DNA of 64,000 bases from JAWLHU01 sp041690255 (lineage in GTDB: Bacteria > Bacillota > Sulfobacillia > Symbiobacteriales > Symbiobacteriaceae): NCBI GenBank assembly GCA_041690255.1, contig JAWLHU010000005.1, positions 124,001 through 188,000 on the forward strand, in the 5' to 3' direction. Position 1 is the first letter of the stretch. Every line of letters begins with the position of its first letter. A program made the translations under genes and the position numbers. The notes beneath the pieces are model-generated. The model did not search any database and was not told the DNA's origin. It saw only the letters and a list, made by a program, of their open reading frames with translations. Positions 33,052 to 42,254 of the stretch are shown here, piece by piece.

Positions 33052-34117
33052 GAAACTCCCCTCCATCGTTCCAGGCTGCGGTGTAGAGCGTCGAGCGGTA
33101 GACGGCGTGCCGGTAGCGGGAGACGGTCGGCAGGAGTGGGTCCTGCTCCGAGAGGCCGACCAGGAGATAGCCGAAGCCTCGTGTTGCCGCCTCCCGGCAC
33201 CCGGCGTCCAGCAGGGCCCGGCAGGTGGCCGGATCCTCCTCTGCCACGCAGAGAAAGGCGGCGTAGAGTTCCCGCAGGGCCGTGCCCGGTGCGGGGAGCG
33301 GCTGGCGGCCGGAAAGCCGGGCCCAGAGGTTGTAAAGCGGCCGTCCCAGGCGGTAGGGGCCGTGGTAGCCTCGGATCACGTTCTGCTTGAAGCCGGTCTG
33401 GTCCCAGAGCGCCACGACCCCGGCGATCGCCCCGCCGGGGCCCTGAGCGATCAGCCAGTCCTGCGGGGCGAGGTCCGGGGTCAGGCGTCCGCTGGCCAGG
33501 TCGCCGGCGGTGAGCACGGGGAAGAACTGCCGGCGGCGCCCGTGGCGCTCCAGGAAGGCCGCAACCGCCGGCAGATCCGCCGCCACCGCCGGGCGCACGG
33601 CCGCCGAGGAGCCGGACGGGGCCTCCCTGGAGCGCCGCACGAACAGCGCCAGGGTCCGCAAGTCCCCCACCGCCCGAAAGGCCGGAAAGTGCCTCCGGGG
33701 CCGGTCCACGAGGATCCCCGTCGCCTGGTCGTTCCCGTCGATGATCGTGGAGAGGTAGGCCTGCACCCGACCATCGCCGTGCAGATCCCGCATGAGCCGG
33801 AAGCCCCGGGAGACCAGCCAGCGCGCCCGGAACCGGGGGTCCACCCGCAACTGGCTCAGGTAGCCCAGCCAGACCGGCTCCCCGTTTACATAGACCTGCC
33901 TCACCGACCGGCCCGCAACCGCCACCAGCTCCCCGGTGGGCCGGTAGCGTGCCACCACCACCTGGTAGAAGGGGCTCAGCACCCCGCATCCCCGGAAGTA
34001 GTCCGGCTCCCGCTCGTAGGTCATCTCCAAGCTTCCGGGCATGGGGATCGCGGCCAGCAGCCGGCGAATGGCCGGGTCATCGGCCGGGGTGGCCAGTTCC
34101 AGGCTGAACTCGCTCAT
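33002..34117 (-). CDS. GNAT-family protein, probably tandem
   Basis: A 371-residue protein. The N-terminal half (about 5-150) has GNAT features: LVAVAGRSVRQVYVNGE, then LGYLSQLRVDPRFRARWLVSRGF, which carries the acyl-CoA loop in a basic form. The C-terminal half (about 165-370) repeats a weaker GNAT-like pattern ending VYRSTLYTAAW. It overlaps the radical SAM gene upstream by ATGA and the next gene downstream by 50 bases. The likely job is acylation of a small-molecule or peptide intermediate made in this operon; the acceptor is unknown. Confidence 0.7.
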   Translation of the reverse strand: MSEFSLELATPADDPAIRRLLAAIPMPGSLEMTYEREPDYFRGCGVLSPFYQVVVARYRPTGELVAVAGRSVRQVYVNGEPVWLGYLSQLRVDPRFRARWLVSRGFRLMRDLHGDGRVQAYLSTIIDGNDQATGILVDRPRRHFPAFRAVGDLRTLALFVRRSREAPSGSSAAVRPAVAADLPAVAAFLERHGRRRQFFPVLTAGDLASGRLTPDLAPQDWLIAQGPGGAIAGVVALWDQTGFKQNVIRGYHGPYRLGRPLYNLWARLSGRQPLPAPGTALRELYAAFLCVAEEDPATCRALLDAGCREAATRGFGYLLVGLSEQDPLLPTVSRYRHAVYRSTLYTAAWNDGGEFHDRLDARIPYVEIASL

Positions 34118-35553
34118 GGAAGCGCCCCCGATCCAGCCACGTCCGATGCCCCAGCCGCCACCAGGTCGACCGGCGTCAGGTCGAAAGGCTCGCTGTGGCT
34201 CGCCGGGATCAGCTCGATCTCGTGCCCCTCATCGCCCAGGGGGAAATCCTTCCGCTGCAGGACCTCGGCACGCATCAGCCCGTTTATGAAGAAGAAGTTC
34301 GACCACATGAAGAGGTTGTTGGCGTTCACCCGGAAATCGAGGGAGCGCTTCAGGATCGATCCCCAGCCGTAGAAGGCCTGGCGGGCCTCAATGCACCGCT
34401 CCTTGACCTGCTCCGGCGTGATCCCCCGCGGGGCGAAGGGCACCCCACCATAGCGATAGTTCGGGTCAAGCCACCATCTGTCATAGAGCAAGCGCCCTTC
34501 CGCCTCCAGTCGCTCGTAGAGCGGAGTTCCCGGGAAGGGGGTGAGATGGTTGAAGGCAACGATGTAGAACCTATGGCGCATAGCGAAGGCCAGGGTCTCC
34601 CGGAAGGTGTCGCCGTTGTCCTCATCGTAGCCGAGAATGAAGGTGGCATAGAGCCGGATCCCGTAGCGGCGCAGGTTGGCCAGTGCTACCTCAAATCCGC
34701 CCTTCATGAGGTTGAAGCCCTTGTGCATCTGCTTCAGATTCCGCTCGTTCAACGTTTCAAAGCCGATCAGAAGCCCCTGACAGCCGCTCGCCTTGATCAG
34801 TTGGAGGAACTCCTCGTCGTGGGCGGCGTTCATGGAGGCCTGGCTGACCCACTTGATCCCCAGTGGGATCAGCGCCCGGAAGAAGACCTTCGCCTGTTCC
34901 ATGTTCGATGTAATGTTGTCATCGACAAAGAAGATCAGCTTTCGCTCTTTCGCGACCTCCCGGATCTCATCCAGGATCTCGTCGATGGGGCGCCTTGTCT
35001 GGGTGGAGCCGAAGTAGGACTGGATGGCGCAGAACTCGCAGCGGAACTGGCAGCCCCGCCCCGCCTCTACGAGCCCGATCGGCAGGTAGCGCTTGCCGGC
35101 GAAGATCGACCGGTCCGGCCTCGCCCCCACCAGCGACGGGCGCCCCGCCTGCCCGTAGACCCGGCGCAGCCGGCCACGACGTGCATCTTCCAGAACAAGG
35201 GGCCAGAGCCCTTCCGCCTCGCCCACCACGATCGCTTCGGCGTACTGCGACGCCTCCTCGGGCACAAGCGTCGGGTGAAAGCCCCCCATGACAACCGGCA
35301 CACCCCGCTTCCGGTACTCCGATGCGATCTGGTAGGCCCGCTTCGCCGTGTAGGTCTCCACGCTGAGCGCTACCAGGTCGGTGGGCTCGTCGTACGGGAT
35401 CAACTCCATCCGGTCGTCGTAGAACTTGATCTCGACCTCCTTCGGCGTCATGCCCGCCAGCAGGGCGGGAGGGAGTGGCTCCATCTGCCAGGAGCGAATG
35501 TACTCCTGCCCGACCCGACGGCCAATGCAGGGATGGATCAGCGTGACTCGCAC
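34114..35553 (-). CDS. B12-binding-domain radical SAM protein, copy A
   Basis: A 479-residue enzyme with an N-terminal cobalamin-type Rossmann domain (about 1-140, with VVMGGFHPTLVPEEA). A radical SAM barrel follows with EAGRGCQFRCEFC (CxxxCxxC) and FFVDDNITSN. The cobalamin-ligating D-x-H-x-x-G is absent, so B12, if bound, would be base-off without a protein His. Overall layout resembles BchE/HpnJ-like proteins that methylate or cyclise unactivated carbons. A C-terminal extension of about 110 residues follows the barrel. It overlaps the GNAT gene (ATGA) and is preceded by copy B with 13 bases between them. Confidence 0.88.
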   Translation of the reverse strand: MRVTLIHPCIGRRVGQEYIRSWQMEPLPPALLAGMTPKEVEIKFYDDRMELIPYDEPTDLVALSVETYTAKRAYQIASEYRKRGVPVVMGGFHPTLVPEEASQYAEAIVVGEAEGLWPLVLEDARRGRLRRVYGQAGRPSLVGARPDRSIFAGKRYLPIGLVEAGRGCQFRCEFCAIQSYFGSTQTRRPIDEILDEIREVAKERKLIFFVDDNITSNMEQAKVFFRALIPLGIKWVSQASMNAAHDEEFLQLIKASGCQGLLIGFETLNERNLKQMHKGFNLMKGGFEVALANLRRYGIRLYATFILGYDEDNGDTFRETLAFAMRHRFYIVAFNHLTPFPGTPLYERLEAEGRLLYDRWWLDPNYRYGGVPFAPRGITPEQVKERCIEARQAFYGWGSILKRSLDFRVNANNLFMWSNFFFINGLMRAEVLQRKDFPLGDEGHEIELIPASHSEPFDLTPVDLVAAGASDVAGSGALP

Positions 35554-35566
35554 CGATACCCCTCCT

Positions 35567-36880
35567 TTAGAGCAGCGCCTCCCGGCAGGTGTAGAAGCGG
35601 CTCAGATTATGGGCGTAGAACCGGTAGCCCAGGTTGGCCGGAATGGCGAAGGGGAGCAGTGTCCGGGCCTTACCCAGGCGCCGGGCGATCGATCCGTAGC
35701 TGTAGACCCTCTTCCAGGTCCACTCGATCCCCAGCTGCAGCTCTGCCGGCGACATCTGCGCGGGCCGGAAGACGACGTGCTGCCCATCGTAAAGCGACCA
35801 GTCCTCCGTCAGGATCCGTCCCTCGTCCTTCATCCGCCGGTAGAGAGGCGTCCCCGGGAAGGGCGTGAGCGCCGCGAAGCGGGGCAGATCGATCCCGGCA
35901 TCGATCGCGAACTCCGCCACCTCCGCGAAACTCGCACGGGTGTCGCTGTCGAAGCCGAAGACGAAGGTTCCCATGAGGGCGATGTTGCGTTCATGCAACC
36001 GGTCGACCACGTAGCGGTAGTCTTTTTTTTGATTGAAGCCCTTCCGGACGGAGGCGAGGGCGGAGTCGCTCAGCGACTCCAGGCCCATGAGGAGCCCCCG
36101 GCAACCGCTGCGGGCCGCCAGGTCAAGCAAGTCATCGTCCCAGGCGAGCAGTGTCGTCGCCAGGCCGCCCCAGGTCAGCTTGAGCGGGATCATTGCGGTC
36201 CAGAGTTCCTTTATGTACGAACGGTCCGCAATCAGGTTGAGGTCGAGGAAGATCACCCGCCGGGCGCCCATCTCCTTCAGTTCATCGATCACCTCGCCGA
36301 CCGGCTTCTGCAGGGGCCGCCCCCAGGCCGATGGCACCACGCAGAACTCGCACTGGTGAATGCAGCCCCGGGTCGCCTCGATCGTCTGGACCGAGACGAA
36401 CTTCGCCCAGTTGAGCATCTCCCGCTTGGGTCGGGGCAGGCCGGCCAGGGAGAGGGAGGGGCTCTGGGTGTACCGGGCCTGCATGCGCCCCGCAGCGAAG
36501 TCCCGCAGCAGTTGGGGCCAGGTCTCCTCGGCGTAGCCGGTCACGACCGCGTCGGCGTGGCGCTGGGCCTCATCGGGCAGCAGGGTCGGGTGCACCCCGC
36601 CCATCACCACCGGTATCCCCCGCTGCCGGAAGTGGTCAGCCAGCTCGTAGGCCCGGGGTGCCGTCCCCGTAATGGCGCTGATGCCGATCAGATCCGCCTC
36701 CAGCGCCAGGTCGATCTCATCGATCCCCTCGTCAATGATCGCAACCTCAGCCTTCAGCTCCGGCGGGACCAGCGCGGCCAGGGTGGTCAGCGTCAGGGGC
36801 GGATAGCGCAGCGACCGCTTCCAGATCCCCGTCCGATGCCGGTAGAGCGGTCCGCGCGGGGAGATCAGTGCAATGCGCAT
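35567..36880 (-). CDS. B12-binding-domain radical SAM protein, copy B
   Basis: A 437-residue paralogue of copy A and first gene of the operon. ATG 36880 follows AAGGAGGGTGACG. The N-terminal domain contains VVMGGVHPTLLPDEA; the SAM cluster motif is TRGCIHQCEFC, followed by FLDLNLIAD and the conserved TPFPGTPLYRRM. As in copy A the His ligand for cobalamin is missing. Sequence identity to copy A is moderate, so the two probably act on different steps or form a pair. Confidence 0.88.
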   Translation of the reverse strand: MRIALISPRGPLYRHRTGIWKRSLRYPPLTLTTLAALVPPELKAEVAIIDEGIDEIDLALEADLIGISAITGTAPRAYELADHFRQRGIPVVMGGVHPTLLPDEAQRHADAVVTGYAEETWPQLLRDFAAGRMQARYTQSPSLSLAGLPRPKREMLNWAKFVSVQTIEATRGCIHQCEFCVVPSAWGRPLQKPVGEVIDELKEMGARRVIFLDLNLIADRSYIKELWTAMIPLKLTWGGLATTLLAWDDDLLDLAARSGCRGLLMGLESLSDSALASVRKGFNQKKDYRYVVDRLHERNIALMGTFVFGFDSDTRASFAEVAEFAIDAGIDLPRFAALTPFPGTPLYRRMKDEGRILTEDWSLYDGQHVVFRPAQMSPAELQLGIEWTWKRVYSYGSIARRLGKARTLLPFAIPANLGYRFYAHNLSRFYTCREALL

Positions 36881-36917
36881 CGTCACCCTCCTTTTCATGA
36901 TCGAGAGAATAAGTATG

Positions 36918-36946
36918 TAATCTATCTTCCCGCTTCGGGTGGCCAA
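36918..36946 (-). promoter_or_regulatory. Possible promoter of the radical SAM/GH3 operon
   Basis: Read on the minus strand, TTGGCC (36946-36941) and TAGATT (36924-36919) are 16 bp apart in a short AT-rich patch, about 40 bases before the first start codon. Confidence 0.35.
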
Positions 36947-36999
36947 TTCCTCTTCCTGCCCGTACCATGCCCGGTGACCCGCCGCCGTGCCCGCTACAA

Positions 37000-37036
37000 G
37001 GAAAAAAGGCAACCATCGTTTGATGATGGCTGCCTT
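37000..37036 (-). terminator. Terminator after the HD hydrolase gene
   Basis: On the minus strand AAGGCAGCCATC (37036-37025) pairs with GATGGTTGCCTT (37017-37006), followed by TTTT. Confidence 0.85.
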
Positions 37037-37039
37037 GCG

Positions 37040-38293
37040 CTATTCGTGGGGCGTCAGTTCGCTCTGGAAGCCGAAGAGCTTCTCGCAGGCCCGGCGGACA
37101 GTGTCCACCTTCTCGGGCGGGCAGAAGACGTAGGTCCGCCAGAGCCCCTCGTACTGCCGGGCCATGGCCGCCACCTCGCCTGAGACGTCCAGCTCGAAGA
37201 GCGGACCGACCCCGCCCTGGGACTTGACCGGCACCCGGACCTCCTTGAAGAAGGATGCCTTCGGGCAGTAGAGGATCACCTGGCCGGGCTTCAACCGGGC
37301 CTTGGCGGCGATCTGGTTCTCCAGCTCCTCCCGCTCTTGCGACTGGCCGGCGAACCGCTTAATGAAGGCGTCCCGCTCCTCGCCCAGGGAGTAGTGGGAG
37401 AGGACATAGGCCCGCTTGTAGAGCCGTCGGGTCTCCACGCCTGCGATCAACTGCCCGATCACCGCCGGGCCGGGCAGCCGGGCGATCAGGTCCATGAAGG
37501 TCTGGTCCCCCAGGTCGTAGAGCGCCTCCTCCCGCAGGCCGGTCCTGGCCTGGAGTTCCACCGCCTTGGAGATCATCGCACCGGAGGCGATTTTCGCATG
37601 GTGCAGGTAGATCCGCTCGGTCAGCACGTAGCGCATCCGCAGGAGATGGATCATCTCGGTGCGGGCGTCGGGCCGGTCCAGGCCGTGCTTCACCATGTTG
37701 ATCAGGAGCTTGCCCTCATGCAGGTAGAAGTAGGAGAAGACCCGGTCGTCGAAGTTCATGCGCAGGCCGGCGAAGAAGGAGTCCCGCCGCAGGTAGTCGA
37801 GCAGGTCGGCATCAATCGTGGAGGAGACGACCTGGCCCATCCACGGATTGGGCGGATGGCCGGTCAGGATCCCCTTCACCGCATCCAGCGCGCCCAGTTC
37901 GGCCAGGGTGCGGCCCAGTTCGCTCTTCGGCCCGAGGAAGTGGTCCAGCCGGGGGCCGGCATCGTGGCGGGGGAAGATCTGCCGCTCGTCCTCAAAGGTG
38001 TGGCCGTAGGGAATATGGGTCACGTCGTGGACCAGGATTGCCAGGCGGACCAACTGGGCGTCATCGGGGTGGATGGAGTAGCCCTGCAGCCGCAGGGACT
38101 CGATCATGCGATGCGCCATGTGCAGGGCGCCGAGGCTGTGGTCGAAGCGGGTGTGGACACAGCCTGGGAAGACAAGGTGGGCGGTACCCAGCTGCTTGAT
38201 CCCCCGGAGTCGCTGCATCTCTTTCGTATCGAGCACCCGGGTCTCCATGTCGGTCAGGAAAATATCGCCATGTACGGGGTCACGTAGGAGCAT
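37040..38293 (-). CDS. HD-domain phosphohydrolase (dGTPase-like)
   Basis: A 417-residue protein with the HD motif set: LRDPVHGDIFL and MQRLRGIKQLGTAHLVFPGCVHTRFDHSLGALHMAHRM (first His), LVHDVTHIPYGHTFEDE (HD pair) and TIDADLLDYLRRDSFFAG (distal Asp). This pattern is that of SAMHD1/dGTPase-like enzymes acting on nucleotides. The C-terminal 150 residues are not recognisable. ATG 38293 follows GAGGTGAG. It has its own terminator and faces away from the glucosaminidase gene. Confidence 0.9.
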   Translation of the reverse strand: MLLRDPVHGDIFLTDMETRVLDTKEMQRLRGIKQLGTAHLVFPGCVHTRFDHSLGALHMAHRMIESLRLQGYSIHPDDAQLVRLAILVHDVTHIPYGHTFEDERQIFPRHDAGPRLDHFLGPKSELGRTLAELGALDAVKGILTGHPPNPWMGQVVSSTIDADLLDYLRRDSFFAGLRMNFDDRVFSYFYLHEGKLLINMVKHGLDRPDARTEMIHLLRMRYVLTERIYLHHAKIASGAMISKAVELQARTGLREEALYDLGDQTFMDLIARLPGPAVIGQLIAGVETRRLYKRAYVLSHYSLGEERDAFIKRFAGQSQEREELENQIAAKARLKPGQVILYCPKASFFKEVRVPVKSQGGVGPLFELDVSGEVAAMARQYEGLWRTYVFCPPEKVDTVRRACEKLFGFQSELTPHE

Positions 38294-38410
38294 AGACTCA
38301 CCTCGTTCCATCGGAGGAAGAAAGGTTCGCTCCCGAGTGGAGCATCCCCTGCTAGCGGGCCATAACCTGGAAGAATCAGCGAACGGAGGAGCGGAGGGGG
38401 GAGGGAGGCA

Positions 38411-38869
38411 CTGGCTGAATCCTACGAGGAACGGGACCTGACCCAGCCCAGCGGAGTGCCGCCCGCGGCGCTGGAGCAGGTGCTGACCGGCACCGGCCTG
38501 GCCGGCCTGGGGGAAGCGTTCTGCCAGGCGGAGCAGGAGGCGAGGGTGAACGCCCTGGCCCTGGTCGCCCTGGCTGCCTGGCAGTCGGCCTGGGGAACCT
38601 CCCGGCTGGCCCGGGAGCTTCGGAATCTCTTCGGCTGGGGCGTGGGCTCATCCGGCGGGGCGACCACCTTTTCCAGCATGGCGGATGCCATTTGTAAGGT
38701 CGCTCACCTGCTGCAGACTCAGTATCTGCAGCCCGGGGCCCCCTATTACCACGGGCCCAGTCTCCGTGGGCTCGGGGCGCACTTCGCCCGGGATCCCCGG
38801 TGGGCCGGCGGGGTCGCCTCGGTCTGGCGGCAGGTGGATGAGGCGACACGCGAAGCCCGGGGGCAGTAA
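38411..38869 (+). CDS. Glucosaminidase-like cell wall hydrolase domain protein
   Basis: About 150 residues that fit the glucosaminidase domain of LytG/FlgJ-type enzymes: ALVALAAWQSAWGTSRLARELRNLFGWG, then SSMADAICKVAHLLQTQYL and GLGAHFARDPRWAGGVASVW. No signal peptide is visible. The start is unclear: GTG 38456 has no binding site and cuts the domain short. CTG 38411 has GGGAGG just upstream (38403-38408), which is close. Without export it could act in the mother cell or be released by lysis. The stop codon lies in the loop of the terminator hairpin. Confidence 0.65.
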   Translation: MAESYEERDLTQPSGVPPAALEQVLTGTGLAGLGEAFCQAEQEARVNALALVALAAWQSAWGTSRLARELRNLFGWGVGSSGGATTFSSMADAICKVAHLLQTQYLQPGAPYYHGPSLRGLGAHFARDPRWAGGVASVWRQVDEATREARGQ

Positions 38870-38887
38870 CCCCCGGGCTTCGCGGTC
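38849..38887 (+). terminator. Terminator overlapping the glucosaminidase stop codon
   Basis: CGCGAAGCCCGGGGG (38849-38863) pairs perfectly with 38870-38884; the loop CAGTAA contains the TAA stop. TCTTG follows. Confidence 0.75.
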
Positions 38888-38903
38888 TTGACGTTTCGTT
38901 TTT

Positions 38904-39119
38904 CTACCCGGCCACGGAGGGGACCGGCTGCTCTTGTTGTACAGGGAAGAGGTTTTCGGGGAATACGACGACCGGATTCCGCTCCTCACCGGATAGCAGG
39001 TCAAGGTTCACCAGGACGACGTTTACATCTACCAGTTTTACAATGCTCACCACGGTTCCGTCAAAACCGGAACGGGTCACGACCCGACACCCCGGAACCA
39101 GCTCACGCAGTCTTGCCAC
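38904..39119 (-). CDS. Small KOW/YajC-like hypothetical protein
   Basis: A 71-residue protein from GTG 39119, with GGGGGTG six bases upstream. The sequence LVPGCRVVTRSGFDGTVVSIVKLVDVNVVLVNLD resembles the KOW-like core of YajC (GDRVVTxGGxxGTVVSI), but there is no N-terminal membrane helix. I do not assign a function. A longer version from ATG 39158 would start at about the predicted transcription start, so GTG is preferred. Confidence 0.6.
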   Translation of the reverse strand: MARLRELVPGCRVVTRSGFDGTVVSIVKLVDVNVVLVNLDLLSGEERNPVVVFPENLFPVQQEQPVPSVAG

Positions 39120-39162
39120 GGCAGCACCCCCTGACCCTGCCTGAGTGGGACTGGTCATCCTC

Positions 39163-39168
39163 ATTATA
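39163..39168 (-). promoter_or_regulatory. Minus-10 box of the small KOW-like gene
   Basis: TATAAT on the minus strand at 39168-39163. The matching minus-35 region (about 39191-39186) reads TTTCCT and is weak. Confidence 0.45.
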
Positions 39169-39188
39169 ACATAAAATGGAAAGAAAGG

Positions 39189-39222
39189 AAAAGAGCCGGA
39201 TGTAGAATCCGACTCTTTTTTT
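39189..39222 (-). terminator. Terminator after the penicillin-binding protein gene
   Basis: On the minus strand AAGAGTCGGAT pairs with ATCCGGCTCTT (39201-39191), followed by TTCC; A-rich on one side and T-rich on the other. Confidence 0.8.
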
Positions 39223-39234
39223 CGCTTATTCGGT

Positions 39235-41814
39235 TTAGGGCTTGGTTGTGCCAGGCGGGTTGATGACCGGCGGAAGGGTGATGATTGGCGCCTGCGAACC
39301 GCTGCCGCCGGAGGAACTGGAGCCGGTGCCCGGCTGGGTCGGGGGCTGTGTCCCGTTCCCCGGTTGGGTCGGTTGCTGCACGACCGGGGTGCAGGTCTCG
39401 GTCGGGAGCTCCTTCCACCAGTCCTGCGGCCAGTACCTGGCAATGTTGTTCGGGTCCGTCGGATGCTTCACCCAGGTGGTGGGCCGCTTGACCAGGGTAA
39501 GCGTCTCCGGGGTCCCCACGCAGCCAGGCTGCCAGAGGTAGTACCGGTTGACCGGCTTGTTGTCCTTGGGGTTCACCCACGGCTGCTGAACGACCGTCGC
39601 CTGGACGAGGACGTCGTCCATTTGCTTGGGCACATACTGGGCCCGGAACCAGTCGTTTTTGATCTGATCCGCCGGGCATAGCGGGCTCGGCACCTTGCCG
39701 GAGACGGCGCAGACCGTGGCGCTCACAATCGTCTTGGGCCGCTCCCAGTCAGCGGGCGGGGTATCCTTATAGATCCCGTCCATGATCTGGGTCCACATCT
39801 TCGTGGGCGGTCCTGCGCCCGTCCAGTTCCGCCAGCCGTCGCCCCCGTAGGGGAGCCGCTTGCGGCCATCGATATTGTCATAGCCGGTCCAGACGCCGGT
39901 CACGATCTCGGGGGTGAAGCCGATAAACCAGGCGTCGTGCCACTCTTCGGTGGTGCCGGTCTTGCCGGCCGCCGGCCACTTGTGCCAGCCTTGCGATTCG
40001 TTGAACGCAGTACCCCGCTGGATCGAGCCCTTCATGACGTCGACCATCAGCCAGGCGGAGTCCTGGGCGACTACCCGCTCCTTCTTGCGCGGAGCCTCCC
40101 AGATGATCTCGCCGTACTTGTTCTCGATCTTGGTGATGATGATCGGATCCACCTTGACCCCGAGGTTGCCGATCACGCCGTAGGCGGCGGTCATCTCCAG
40201 CGGGGTGACGCCGTTGGTCAGGCCGCCCAGGGTGAGCGCCAGGTGCTCGTCGTTCCACTTCAGGTCATCCGCATAGCCGAGGAGGGGGAGGCCCATCTTC
40301 TTGCCATACTCGATCGCCTTGGCCGGCGTGACCGCCTCCAGGGTCCGGACCGCCATGGCGTTGATCGACTGCTCGACCGCTGTGCGCATGGTCTGGAGGC
40401 CCAGGTAGCGGAACTCGTAGTTCTCGGGCCAGACGTTGGTGCCGTCGCTGTTCAGCCGGGGCGGCGAGTCATCGATCACCGTGGCCGGACCCCAGCCCAG
40501 CAGATCGATCGCCGGAAGGTAGGCGACCAGCGGCTTGATCGTCGAGCCCGGGTCGCGGTGGGCGTTGGTCGCCCGGTTGAGGCTCAGCATCTGGGCGTGC
40601 TCACGCCCACCGACCAGGCTCAGCACCTCACCGGTCTTGTGGTTCATAATCACCACGGCGCCCTCCGGCACTTCGGTCTTCTCCGGGTCCCGGGCGTAGA
40701 CCTTGGTCTCCTCGGGCAGGACCTTCTGCAGCGTACCCTGCGCGATCTTCTGGTAGTCCAGGTCAAGGGCGGTGTAGATCTTCAGGCCCTTGCGCAGCAG
40801 GTCGTCGGAGCTGAAGGCGGGCAGCTTGTACTTCGCCCCTTCCTCTGGCTCCATGAGCAACTTGATCACATAGTCCACGTACCAGTCGCCGTTGAAGGTG
40901 ATGGTAGTGGGGGTGATCTCGGCCCGCTTCACCACGAGCTTCTTCTCCGCCGAGATCGCGGGGTCGTCCTTCCATGTCTCGGTCCCCTCGATCACCAACT
41001 TCATCTGCTTCAGCTCTTCAGCCTTGGCGGGATCGAGGTACAGGTGCTCAACCATGAGGTCAAGGACGGTCTCCCGCCGGTTCCATGCCCCCTCGGGGTT
41101 CTCAAAGGGGCTGTACTCCGACGGACCCTTCAGAATGCCGGCCAGCATGGCTCCCTCGGAGATGGTCAGATCCTTGGCGTGCTTGGCGAAGTACTGCTGT
41201 GCGGCCGCCTCAATGCCATAGGCCTGGCCGCCGAAGGCAACCGTGTTCAGGTACTGCTCCAGGATCTGCTTCTTAGTGTAGCGCTTCTCCAGATCGATCG
41301 CGATCAGCATCTCCTGGACCTTGCGCCGGATGTTCTGGTCCAGCGTCAGGAAGGCGTTTCGAGAAAGCTGCATGGTGATCGTGGAACCGCCTTCAAGCTG
41401 GGAGCCTTCGACGCCGAGGTAGTACTTGGCGGTGGAGAAGACTGCACCGGCAAAGCGAATGGGATCAACGCCGAAGTGTTCGTAGAAGCGGTGGTCCTCG
41501 GTAGCCACAAAGGCGTTCTGGACCTCCAGGGGAATATCGTCGATCTTGACCAGGGTGCGATTCTCTTCGTCCGCAAGCTCATAAATCTTCTTACCGGTCC
41601 GGTCATAGATCGTCGATGTGAGGCTCGGGTCGAACTCTTCAAAGGTAGGCAGGTCCTGATAGGCTTCATAGACATAGGCTCCCGCCAGGCCGGCGCCACC
41701 CAGCAGCATCCCGAAGAGGATGAGGAAGGCATAGCCGATCCAGCGGCGGCTCCGTTTCTTTTTCTTCACGGGCCGTTCGCCCTCAGGACGATCAGGGCGT
41801 CGGGAATTGGGCAA
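39235..41814 (-). CDS. Class A penicillin-binding protein (PBP1A type)
   Basis: An 859-residue bifunctional peptidoglycan synthase. A basic cytoplasmic tail is followed by a membrane helix (about 26-48). The GT51 glycosyltransferase has ATEDHRFYEHFGVD, GGSTITMQLSRN and KRYTKKQILEQYLN. The transpeptidase has the serine motif STIK (in DPGSTIKPL), SIN (in EQSINAMAV) and KTG (in AAGKTGTTEEWHDAW). The C-terminal 60 residues are rich in Pro, Thr, Gly and Gln, a flexible wall-spanning tail. It is monocistronic and divergent from the tyrS T-box. Confidence 0.96.
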   Translation of the reverse strand: MPNSRRPDRPEGERPVKKKKRSRRWIGYAFLILFGMLLGGAGLAGAYVYEAYQDLPTFEEFDPSLTSTIYDRTGKKIYELADEENRTLVKIDDIPLEVQNAFVATEDHRFYEHFGVDPIRFAGAVFSTAKYYLGVEGSQLEGGSTITMQLSRNAFLTLDQNIRRKVQEMLIAIDLEKRYTKKQILEQYLNTVAFGGQAYGIEAAAQQYFAKHAKDLTISEGAMLAGILKGPSEYSPFENPEGAWNRRETVLDLMVEHLYLDPAKAEELKQMKLVIEGTETWKDDPAISAEKKLVVKRAEITPTTITFNGDWYVDYVIKLLMEPEEGAKYKLPAFSSDDLLRKGLKIYTALDLDYQKIAQGTLQKVLPEETKVYARDPEKTEVPEGAVVIMNHKTGEVLSLVGGREHAQMLSLNRATNAHRDPGSTIKPLVAYLPAIDLLGWGPATVIDDSPPRLNSDGTNVWPENYEFRYLGLQTMRTAVEQSINAMAVRTLEAVTPAKAIEYGKKMGLPLLGYADDLKWNDEHLALTLGGLTNGVTPLEMTAAYGVIGNLGVKVDPIIITKIENKYGEIIWEAPRKKERVVAQDSAWLMVDVMKGSIQRGTAFNESQGWHKWPAAGKTGTTEEWHDAWFIGFTPEIVTGVWTGYDNIDGRKRLPYGGDGWRNWTGAGPPTKMWTQIMDGIYKDTPPADWERPKTIVSATVCAVSGKVPSPLCPADQIKNDWFRAQYVPKQMDDVLVQATVVQQPWVNPKDNKPVNRYYLWQPGCVGTPETLTLVKRPTTWVKHPTDPNNIARYWPQDWWKELPTETCTPVVQQPTQPGNGTQPPTQPGTGSSSSGGSGSQAPIITLPPVINPPGTTKP

Positions 41815-41914
41815 GTGAACACACCTCCAACAAGGAGAAAGAGATTCGCTCTCCAGTGCAAGACTCCTTTTTGTAGCGCCCCTGATTCAGACGAGGGAGC
41901 CACAGGAGGAGGAA

Positions 41915-41943
41915 TTGCCAGTCGATCAGGCCTGTGCTACAAT
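41915..41943 (+). promoter_or_regulatory. Promoter of the tyrS leader
   Basis: TTGCCA at 41915-41920, 17 bp, TACAAT at 41938-41943. Confidence 0.7.
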
Positions 41944-41949
41944 AGTCGC

Positions 41950-42225
41950 CAACAGCGATGAGGGAGAGAAGTAGTTTCCGTGCCTACCGTCAGAGAGGGG
42001 TTGGTTGGTGCAAAACCCCGGGGCACGGGACCGAAGTACACTCCAGAGCTGCCCGCCGAGTCCATCAGACGGGATTCACTCGTTTAGATGGATAGACCGG
42101 GCCGAAAGTTCCGCGTGAAGGAACATTTGAGTGGACTCCCCTCCCGGGGGTCAACCAGGGTGGTACCGCGGCGTGCAGACCACGTCGTCCCTGGGCGAAG
42201 ACAGCCGGGTCGGGGGCTTTTTTGC
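41950..42225 (+). promoter_or_regulatory. Tyrosine T-box riboswitch upstream of tyrS
   Basis: T-box sequence GGGTGGTACCGCGG at 42158-42171, then a GC-rich hairpin region ending in TTTTTT at 42218-42223. In the specifier region GAAG is followed by TAC at 42037-42039, a tyrosine codon, then ACTCCAGAGC. The bulge fits a tRNA ending ACCA, as does tRNA-Tyr(GTA) at 11889. Uncharged tRNA-Tyr should induce tyrS. Confidence 0.9.
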
Positions 42226-42254
42226 GCCCTGGCCCGAGCAGGGAGGCCGTTCCC

